NCBI GenBank assembly: GCA_012270675.1
Contig: JAAXHW010000022.1
Span: 1-46,773 of the forward strand
Source: Candidatus Latescibacterota bacterium
Lineage (GTDB): Bacteria > Latescibacterota > UBA2968 > GCA-2709665
Direction of reading: 5' to 3'
Length of the DNA: 46,773 nucleotides
The notes under the pieces were generated by a model, which was not told the origin of the DNA, ran no database searches, and was given only the letters and a program-made list of their open reading frames with translations. Both the position numbers and the translations under genes were made by a program. Positions 40,861-46,773 of the stretch are shown in pieces (position 1 is the stretch's first letter; the number at the start of each line of letters is the position of its first letter).

Positions 40861-41853
40861 TCAATTGGGCCAGATTCCGATTTCTTTGAAATACGTCACA
40901 GCGCCCGGATGGAAAGGGGTGCCGGTATGCCGGATGACATTCCTGGGGTTGATGGCTCTGCCGGCCGGGTGTTTTTTAACCACATCCGCCCGATGTTCGT
41001 AGAGAATTCTGGTGAACCGGTAGACGGTGTCCGCATCCAGGCTGGACCGGGTGATAAGGTGCATCGAGCCCACGTTCATGCCTTCGAAGGCTTCGGACTG
41101 ACCCGGATACGTATCGGCAGGGATGGTGGCGGGGGAAAAGAAGGGGTAATTCCGGAACAGGGCCTCTTTGGCGGATGCGTCAAAGGGAATGAAGTGAATG
41201 TCCATAGAGGCGCCGGCCTGGGTGATGGAGGCGGTGGGTACGGCTCCGCCCAGAAAGGCGGCGGCTGCAGATCCATCCGAAAGCATGTCAACAGCCCCGG
41301 CCTGGGGGGTGTGCAGCGGAGTGAAGTCGTCATAGGTCATGCCGTGCGCCTTCAGGATCGGCTGCAGAAAGTATTCGAAGCCAGCGCCGGCCGGGCCTAC
41401 AACAACCCGCTTGTCCTTGAGGTCCGCGATGGTTTTGACGCCCGAGTTTTCCGGAGTGATGAAGAGGGCAATATTGGGCGCCAGGGTCATCACGGTGTTG
41501 ATCCCCTGCTTTTGTCCCCAGGCGCCCTCTCCGCGAACCGCGAAGTAGGAGATGGCCGCGTTGGCCAGGGCAAAGTCCAGTTCGCCGCTTACGAGGCGGC
41601 GGATGTTTTCCTGGGTGCCCTTGGTGGCTTCGGCGGACACGTCCCAGTACAGGTCCCCTCTGTGATCGTTGACGACCTGAGCGATGGCCCCTCCCACAAC
41701 AAAGAAGGCCCCCCCGGGCGGGGCCGTGCCCACACTGAAGAACCGGCGATCCGAAGCGGATTTTTCAGCCTGATCCCGGGGAGCGCCGCACCCGATACAC
41801 AGGGCGATGATGAAGACGGCCGCAGTCTCAAACGCTTTTGTGGCTCGATGCAT
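40861..41853 (-). CDS. TAXI-family TRAP solute-binding lipoprotein
   Basis: 330 aa from the ATG at 41853 (AGGTGGAG upstream); the longer track start is in the hairpin region. Signal peptide with a lipobox-like CIGC (Cys22) predicts a lipid-anchored binding protein. Family features are FFSVGTAPPGGAFFVVGGAIAQ and VVGPAGAGFEYFLQPILKAHG. It delivers substrate to the fused TRAP permease encoded immediately downstream. TAXI proteins bind glutamate, diketones or small organic acids; the ligand cannot be predicted. Confidence 0.93.
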   Translation of the reverse strand: MHRATKAFETAAVFIIALCIGCGAPRDQAEKSASDRRFFSVGTAPPGGAFFVVGGAIAQVVNDHRGDLYWDVSAEATKGTQENIRRLVSGELDFALANAAISYFAVRGEGAWGQKQGINTVMTLAPNIALFITPENSGVKTIADLKDKRVVVGPAGAGFEYFLQPILKAHGMTYDDFTPLHTPQAGAVDMLSDGSAAAAFLGGAVPTASITQAGASMDIHFIPFDASAKEALFRNYPFFSPATIPADTYPGQSEAFEGMNVGSMHLITRSSLDADTVYRFTRILYEHRADVVKKHPAGRAINPRNVIRHTGTPFHPGAVTYFKEIGIWPN

Positions 41854-41888
41854 AACTCCACCTTTCTCTGGGGGGTCGACCTTTGTGA

Positions 41889-41931
41889 AGCGGCAGGAGG
41901 GTTCGCGGCCGGTGCGACCGCGGCTGCCGCT
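41889..41931 (-). other. Nested intercistronic hairpin between PQQ propeller and TRAP genes
   Basis: Outer arms AGCGGCAG / CTGCCGCT (perfect 8 bp) enclose inner CGCGG / CCGCG arms. It begins at the propeller stop codon. No T-tract follows on the minus strand, so it suggests processing, stability or partial termination that would set propeller:transporter expression ratios. Confidence 0.5.
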
Positions 41932-43118
41932 CACCTCTGCTTCTCGAAGCAGTAGAGATGGTCGAAGGCGCGCAGGTACATCCGATTTCCGAAGAATACG
42001 GGCGAGGAACGGAACCCTTCCACCGTATTTCGGGCGATCTCCCTGTAGGTCCCGCCTGGTTTGATGACGACCGTCGTACCGCTCTCGGTGCCGACGAACA
42101 GCTTATCGCCGGCCAGTGTGATGGACGTGTACGCGCTGTTCGTCCCTTCGCCGAGGTCCAGGTCCTTTTCAAAAACCAGCTTGCCCGTCTTCGCGTCCAG
42201 GATCGAGAACTTCTCCTCGCGCGAAATGGCGTAGATCAAGCCGTTGTGAATCACCGGCGACGAATAGTGCCGCGACCCGTTCACACGTGCGGTCCACACG
42301 GTTTCGAATGCGCCGTCGATCTGCTCGGGCAGTTTGACCGCCTTCGCCTTCTTCTCGATGAAGTACACCACACCTTCCTGAACCACGGGCGTCGCGTATT
42401 CCAGTTTCCCGATTCCCCGGGCCAGGGGCTTCCCGTCCACCGCGCGGAACACGTCACCTGCGGGCGTGATCACGATCTCCTCACCGCTGATCCGCGTGAC
42501 CACCGGGGAGCCGAACTTCTCTTTTGCAGGTTGCCTCCACACCTCCTTGCCGGTCGCCGGGTCCAGCGCGATGAGGTCGGTCATATGCACGATCAGCCGT
42601 CCACCGCCCAGTGCCGGCGACGCGCTGTGCCCCCACCCGTGCCCGGGTCGCTCCACCACGCGCGCCCACACACGCTTGCCCTCCAGCGTGTGCGCCGCCA
42701 CCACACCCGATCCGAACAGGGTGTAGATGCGCTGGCGATCGGCCACCGGTGTTTGGGACGTGTACCCGTTGGACCTGTGCGTCCTGACCCCATATGCGGG
42801 ACTTACGTCGCCCAGCGACTGCTTCCACACGATGCTCCCCCTGTGTGGATCAACCCCCAGCACCTGGTCGGGCTCGCTGCACACGATCATCAGCGCACCG
42901 GTCCACAGCACCGGCGACGAATTCGACCACGACGGCATCGCCGTCTTCCACGCCACGCTCTCCCCGGGCGACCACCTGATTGGCGGGTCGGCCTCCGGAT
43001 ACCGTCCGCTGCCATCGGTCCGCCAGCCGATGCGCACTTCCTGGGCGGAAACGCTGCAGCTGACCGCGGCCAGGATGAGTGCGGAAAGGATGAATGGGCG
43101 CAACTCAGGCTCTTGCAT
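41931..43118 (-). CDS. Exported PQQ-like beta-propeller protein
   Basis: 395 aa from the ATG at 43118 with AAGGGGG upstream; the 622-aa track ORF runs antisense-like through the upstream gene. Signal peptide (LRPFILSALILAAVSCSVSA), then propeller blades with TGKEVWRQPA, EGKRVWARVVE and DAKTGKLVFEKDLDL. A paralog of the propeller at 32265-33578, differing at the N-terminus (no PQWRGP). Its start overlaps the BNR-like gene by 14 nt. A role in sensing or oxidising an extracellular substrate is conjecture. Confidence 0.87.
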   Translation of the reverse strand: MQEPELRPFILSALILAAVSCSVSAQEVRIGWRTDGSGRYPEADPPIRWSPGESVAWKTAMPSWSNSSPVLWTGALMIVCSEPDQVLGVDPHRGSIVWKQSLGDVSPAYGVRTHRSNGYTSQTPVADRQRIYTLFGSGVVAAHTLEGKRVWARVVERPGHGWGHSASPALGGGRLIVHMTDLIALDPATGKEVWRQPAKEKFGSPVVTRISGEEIVITPAGDVFRAVDGKPLARGIGKLEYATPVVQEGVVYFIEKKAKAVKLPEQIDGAFETVWTARVNGSRHYSSPVIHNGLIYAISREEKFSILDAKTGKLVFEKDLDLGEGTNSAYTSITLAGDKLFVGTESGTTVVIKPGGTYREIARNTVEGFRSSPVFFGNRMYLRAFDHLYCFEKQR

Positions 43119-44454
43119 AGCGACAGCCCCCTTTGTTGAGGCGAATCCGCGCGTAACGCAGCGTCTGCGGCGCTCCGGCGGCCATCCCGACCACATCGAT
43201 CGTGGAGGCGGGCCGTGACCCTCCGCGCACGGTACTGGTGAGAAACGTCCCGGCAATCGGATTTCCAAACGGTACATCCACCCAGTCCGACAGGCTCCCG
43301 TCGGAAGACATCGTAGCCAGCCGATAGACGTGGGTTGGCGCCGATGGCGCGTCGCACACAAACGACGCCAGCAGGACCGGCGTCCCGTTCTCCGTAACCT
43401 GAAACCGCGCCAGGTGCGGCCGGTCGCCCGGCGCGGCCTCTGTGACCCTGGCAAGGGTGCGCCGCGCCTGGACCTCTCCGTTGCGGACCGCTGCATATTC
43501 AAGCGAATGCGCGACCGTCTCATCCGGAAAGAACCGGTCCCGAAGGCGTTCGTCCACAGTCGTCTCGCTCCAGACCAGATGCGCGGTACCGTCCGGAGCC
43601 AGCCAGATGTCGTTGTTGCGCATTGCCCCGGCCGTGGCATCCCGGTTGGCCACTTCGATCCATTCACAGAAAGGCTGCCGGGCCACATCCGGCGTGTACG
43701 CGTAGAACAACCGCCGGAAAACGTAGTCCCAATGGCGCCCGGTGATCTCAAGCCTGGTGTTCCTCCAGGCCTCGATCGGCTCGACAATATCTCCGACACC
43801 GAAAAAATGCGTCTCCCGGTCTCGCATCACAACATTGGGGTAACAGAGGCGAAGCGGCTGGGGCACGGGGTACTCGCCCCCCCACGGCCAGGCGAGCGTG
43901 CCCACCCCCACCCACACGCCGTCGCGTCTGAGCAGCGACATGTGCGACACGTCCATCCCCACATTTTGCATGTAGAGCACCTCGTTCTTCTCCCCGTCGG
44001 CCGTCACCGTGCGATAAGAGTGCTCGGTAAACCCCGGCGCTCCCTTCCACACGGGCAGTTCCCGTGTACACCCGGCCCGGATGTCTTTCGTGTTGAAGCG
44101 GAACACCGTGGGTTGTGCAGGACCCCTCTCCTGTCCGGACTCCGTGAGGGTCGGATTGTCGGTAACCAGGAGGGCACCGTTGTACAGCGCGGCGATCGGA
44201 CAGGGTTCCCGCGTGCGGCCGGTTTCATCCCGGTGCACAACCCGCCAGCCGTCGGCCCTGCGCGCATAGAGTACCCAGCGGCAGTTGTTCAGCGGCGCTT
44301 CATCCGGCAGTGTCTCCAGCGTCGTCACATACACATCCTCTCCGGTGCGGACGACAATCGTCGACCCGTGGCACCACAGCGGCCCGGCGCCGTTGTTCGC
44401 CGGCTCGAACGAATGAATCTCCTCTTCGACATCGACAACAGGGTTGACCGTCAT
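43105..44454 (-). CDS. Beta-propeller protein, BNR/sialidase-like, function unknown
   Basis: 449 aa from MTVNPVVDVEEE at 44454 (GAGAGGTGAG upstream). Repeated beta-strand patterns such as NNDIWLAPDGTAHLVWSETT, and Trp/Asp-rich turns, resemble BNR-type propellers in sialidases and related proteins. No canonical Asp-box series or catalytic residues could be placed. No signal peptide is visible, which is odd next to an exported propeller and a sulfatase. Located 14 nt after the sulfatase gene. Confidence 0.6.
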   Translation of the reverse strand: MTVNPVVDVEEEIHSFEPANNGAGPLWCHGSTIVVRTGEDVYVTTLETLPDEAPLNNCRWVLYARRADGWRVVHRDETGRTREPCPIAALYNGALLVTDNPTLTESGQERGPAQPTVFRFNTKDIRAGCTRELPVWKGAPGFTEHSYRTVTADGEKNEVLYMQNVGMDVSHMSLLRRDGVWVGVGTLAWPWGGEYPVPQPLRLCYPNVVMRDRETHFFGVGDIVEPIEAWRNTRLEITGRHWDYVFRRLFYAYTPDVARQPFCEWIEVANRDATAGAMRNNDIWLAPDGTAHLVWSETTVDERLRDRFFPDETVAHSLEYAAVRNGEVQARRTLARVTEAAPGDRPHLARFQVTENGTPVLLASFVCDAPSAPTHVYRLATMSSDGSLSDWVDVPFGNPIAGTFLTSTVRGGSRPASTIDVVGMAAGAPQTLRYARIRLNKGGCRYARA

Positions 44455-44468
44455 ACGGCGCTCACCTC

Positions 44469-45764
44469 TCAGGTTAAGCACAAACTCGCAAACGCATCCC
44501 CGGTCTCCCCGCACCAGGCCAGCAGTCGCCTGCGGTGGTCGTTCAGCACCTCCCGGTGTCCGGCGTCCACCGCCAGGTTGACCATTTCCCCGGGGTCCGC
44601 CTCCAGGTCCACCAGTTGCTCGCGGTGCCTGCCCATCGCGTACACGCTGTACTTGTAGCGCTCCGTCCGCAGCGCCCGGCCCATCGACTGTGCGCCATGC
44701 GGCCCGCTTCCCAGGTCCAGGCAGGTCTCGATCACCAGTTCGTCCCGCCAGTCAGGCGGCTGCGCTCCCTCTGCCAGTGGACGCACACTCCGGCCCGGCA
44801 GCCCGGCGGGCGCCTCGATCCCGGCATAGTCACACAGGGTGGGAATCAAATCCAGCCCCATCGAAATCAGATGCGTCTCATCCGTAGCGCCTGCTCTGGT
44901 CACCCCCTTGAAACTGATGATAAACGGTATGCGCACGCACTCTTCGTACAGCGCGGTCTTCTGGTTCCAGCGGTGCGCCCCGTGCCCGTCCCCGTGGTCG
45001 CTGGTAAAAACAATCACCGTCTCTTCCTCCAGCCCCGACACCCTCAGCCCGTCTAACAGAACCCCGATCTCCGCGTCCACCTTTTCCACCAGGCGGTAAT
45101 ACGCCTGCCGGTAATGCCGCCAGTGTTCGTCCGAATAACCCAGGACCGGATAAATCCTGGGATTTGAAGCCTGTTCAAAACGAAGCATCTCCGCGTCAAA
45201 CGGCGGAACCGCGAAATTCACCGGCAAATTCGGGCATTTCTCCGTCGGCGCATCTGACACAGGCCCCTGGGGCAGCGGCTGGCTCCTGGCCCACTGGCAG
45301 ATATCGTGCGGATTGATAAACGACGCCACCAGCAAAAACGGCGCTTCGTGGTCCTGGTTCAGAAACTCGATACACCCGCGTGGTACCTCCCCATCCCCCC
45401 TGCCGCACAACTCGGTAAACCCCAGTTCCTCCGGCGTCGCCCCCGGAATATGCCACTTGCCCGCATACGCGCACCTGTACCCTCCTGCCCGCAGCAGATT
45501 GCCCATCGCCCGGTCCCGCGCCTTTGGGGAAAGGTCGTGCCCGTTGGAAATCACCCCCACCTGGTGCGGCATCAACCCGGTCATAAAACTCGCCCGCGAC
45601 GGACAGCACAGCGGTTGAGTGCAATAAGCTTTCTCAAACCGCACCCCCTGCTCTGCCAGGCTGTCCATCCCCGGCGTATTCAGATCTCCATTGCCCACAC
45701 AGCTCATGGCCCCCGCGAACTGCTGGTCCGTGCAGATAAACAGAATATTCGGTCTATCGCTCAT
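44469..45764 (-). CDS. Sulfatase, Cys type (formylglycine-dependent)
   Basis: 431 aa. The N-terminal PNILFICTDQQ metal site and the CCPSRASFMTG motif (Cys53 of C-x-P-S-R is the residue converted to formylglycine), then GKWHIPG and SDHGDGHGAHR, complete the arylsulfatase-type site. No signal peptide is visible, so it would be cytoplasmic, acting on imported sulfated substrates. No maturation enzyme (anSME or FGE) is in the window. GGAGGGGG precedes the ATG; 37 nt follow the DapA-like gene. Confidence 0.95.
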   Translation of the reverse strand: MSDRPNILFICTDQQFAGAMSCVGNGDLNTPGMDSLAEQGVRFEKAYCTQPLCCPSRASFMTGLMPHQVGVISNGHDLSPKARDRAMGNLLRAGGYRCAYAGKWHIPGATPEELGFTELCGRGDGEVPRGCIEFLNQDHEAPFLLVASFINPHDICQWARSQPLPQGPVSDAPTEKCPNLPVNFAVPPFDAEMLRFEQASNPRIYPVLGYSDEHWRHYRQAYYRLVEKVDAEIGVLLDGLRVSGLEEETVIVFTSDHGDGHGAHRWNQKTALYEECVRIPFIISFKGVTRAGATDETHLISMGLDLIPTLCDYAGIEAPAGLPGRSVRPLAEGAQPPDWRDELVIETCLDLGSGPHGAQSMGRALRTERYKYSVYAMGRHREQLVDLEADPGEMVNLAVDAGHREVLNDHRRRLLAWCGETGDAFASLCLT

Positions 45765-45801
45765 AGCCCCCTCCCCATCAGGACCTCCAGCGGCGGACGG
45801 T

Positions 45802-46713
45802 TCACAGTATCCCCTTTTCCCTGAAAAACCCCGCCAGCCCCTCCATCTCTTCGTCGTTCAACGAATAATACGGTTTCCGCCGCCACCGCTTCGCAATCCC
45901 GAACACCTCCATCGCCCCGTGCACCCCCGCGTTCCACCCGCCCGTCAGCTTCATAATCGTGTCGAAAAACGGCATGTCGTAGTCCCGGATGATCCCCCGC
46001 ACGGCCTCCAGGTCCACCGCCTGGACCGCGCGCCAGTAATCGTGGGCGATCTTCGGCTTGAGCGCAATATACGTGGACATATACCCGTCGCACCCATAGG
46101 GCCACATATTCATATGGTTCACCTTCTGCCCTCCCGCAAAAACCGCAACCCGCTCGTGGGCCAGCAGGCACATCCGCCGCGCGAAATCCCCGCACATATC
46201 GTCCTTGATCGCCACCACATGCTCATACTGATCCAGTGTGCGTTCAATCGCCTCCAGCCCGAACTCCGCCCCCTGGGCACTGAACACTCCGGTTACGATC
46301 ATTACCGGCATCTGCTGCGCCACGGCTCCGTAGTGCTGGGCAAGCGTCTCCGGCGTACAGGACGGCCCCCAGTTCGGCGGAAGCACCATCAGCACATCCG
46401 CGCCCAGCCCTCTGGCGAACCCGGCAAATTCAATCGATCGCCTTGTACTGTGCCACCGGTCCGCCGCTACAACCATTCCCCGTCCGGCCGTGTGTTCGCA
46501 GGTCACCCGCGTTACCTGGGCGATCTCCTGCTCCGAAAGGCAGATGTAGTGGCTGTCTCCAACCGTCAGCAGCGCCGTTCTGCTCCCGGCGGCCAGTACA
46601 AAATCGATCTGGTTGCGCAGCCCGTCGTAGTCCACGCTGCCGTCCTTATGAAACGGCGTCGCAATTGAAGAAATGGGGCCTGTCAGATGCGCTCGAACTT
46701 CGTCCCGGTCCAT
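45802..46713 (-). CDS. DapA/NanA-family class I aldolase-like protein
   Basis: 303 aa (beta/alpha)8 barrel. The Schiff-base lysine is Lys170 in HVVAIKDDM, and the C-terminal GGWNAGVHGAMEVF resembles the family end. The usual G(T)TGE carboxylate-binding loop is replaced by TVGDSHYICLSEQE, and the proton-relay Tyr of the Y(N/D).P motif is missing (MIVTGVFSAQG). It may therefore be a lyase for another 2-oxo acid. First gene of the sulfatase-TRAP run visible here; GAGGAA precedes the ATG. Confidence 0.85.
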   Translation of the reverse strand: MDRDEVRAHLTGPISSIATPFHKDGSVDYDGLRNQIDFVLAAGSRTALLTVGDSHYICLSEQEIAQVTRVTCEHTAGRGMVVAADRWHSTRRSIEFAGFARGLGADVLMVLPPNWGPSCTPETLAQHYGAVAQQMPVMIVTGVFSAQGAEFGLEAIERTLDQYEHVVAIKDDMCGDFARRMCLLAHERVAVFAGGQKVNHMNMWPYGCDGYMSTYIALKPKIAHDYWRAVQAVDLEAVRGIIRDYDMPFFDTIMKLTGGWNAGVHGAMEVFGIAKRWRRKPYYSLNDEEMEGLAGFFREKGIL

Positions 46714-46726
46714 TGTTCGGTTCCTC

Positions 46727-46745
46727 AGAAGCTGTCTTAAAATCC
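46727..46745. repeat. 19-bp dispersed repeat, copy 2
   Basis: AGAAGCTGTCTTAAAATCC, identical to 24525-24543. It lies 14 nt upstream of the DapA-like start codon and so in its likely leader, in the opposite sense relative to the gene compared with copy 1. Confidence 0.7.
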
Positions 46746-46773
46746 CCAGCGGTCTTCGCGCGGCTGCAAAAGC

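Noticed and set aside
1-46773. Prophage, integrative element or CRISPR
   Set aside because: No integrase, transposase, phage structural gene or regularly spaced repeat array could be found; only the short 19-bp and heptamer repeats.

Overview
The window is GC-rich, gene-dense DNA from an uncultivated-looking Gram-negative bacterium. An outer membrane is implied by the LPS-assembly porin LptD. The gene content (Cys-type sulfatase, ThuA, PQQ-type beta-propellers, Gfo/Idh/MocA oxidoreductases, ceramidase-like hydrolase, TAXI-TRAP transporter, a MoxR/DUF58 cluster with a giant DUF4175-like protein) resembles candidate phyla such as Latescibacterota or related FCB lineages. That placement is an inference from gene content, not a phylogeny.

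Layout. (1) 1-3.5 kb, plus strand: the 3' end of a class-V aminotransferase-like gene, a nitrilase-superfamily amidohydrolase, a PhnP-like metallo-hydrolase, a HigBA/RelE-type toxin-antitoxin pair whose toxin carries an in-frame stop, and a small lipoprotein closed by a strong terminator. (2) 3.6-22.8 kb, minus strand: one long codirectional run of 14 genes. It starts with lptD, dtd, maf, a RodZ-like HTH protein and priA, then a flippase, a YkgJ-type Cys-cluster protein, and a MoxR system (DUF4159 protein, 1110-aa DUF4175-like coiled-coil protein, TPR protein, GATase-like secreted protein, MoxR ATPase, DUF58 protein), and ends with a Gfo/Idh/MocA oxidoreductase. (3) 22.8-26.1 kb: two convergent tRNA-Leu genes (UAG and CAG) flank a plus-strand pair, an atypical PLP decarboxylase and an Nramp-like transporter lacking the metal-binding motif. 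(4) 26.2-31.3 kb, minus: thioesterase, a possible 24-aa ORF, fabD, malate synthase G and a ceramidase-like hydrolase. (5) 31.3-33.6 kb, plus: ThuA and a PQQ propeller, divergent from (4) with recognisable promoters on both strands. (6) 33.6-46.8 kb, minus: an 11-gene catabolic or transport cluster with a DapA-like aldolase, sulfatase, BNR-like propeller, PQQ propeller, TAXI-TRAP transporter, a Gfo/Idh protein lacking the EKP lysine, O-methyltransferase, D-cysteine desulfhydrase/CuyA-family enzyme, M24 peptidase and Eis-like acetyltransferase.

The best candidates for something new are: the MoxR cluster bookended by two GATase-like proteins that share a GGFLFA elbow, one with Cys and one with Asp at the next key position; the sulfatase/TRAP/PLP-lyase cluster, which looks like uptake and breakdown of a small sulfur- or nitrogen-containing organic acid; and several small-scale signals. 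These are heptameric intergenic repeats, a histidine-kinase-like remnant with an orphan terminator, a 19-bp dispersed repeat, and a toxin gene apparently inactivated by a 9-nt in-frame deletion. No CRISPR array, rRNA, transposase or phage structural gene was seen.
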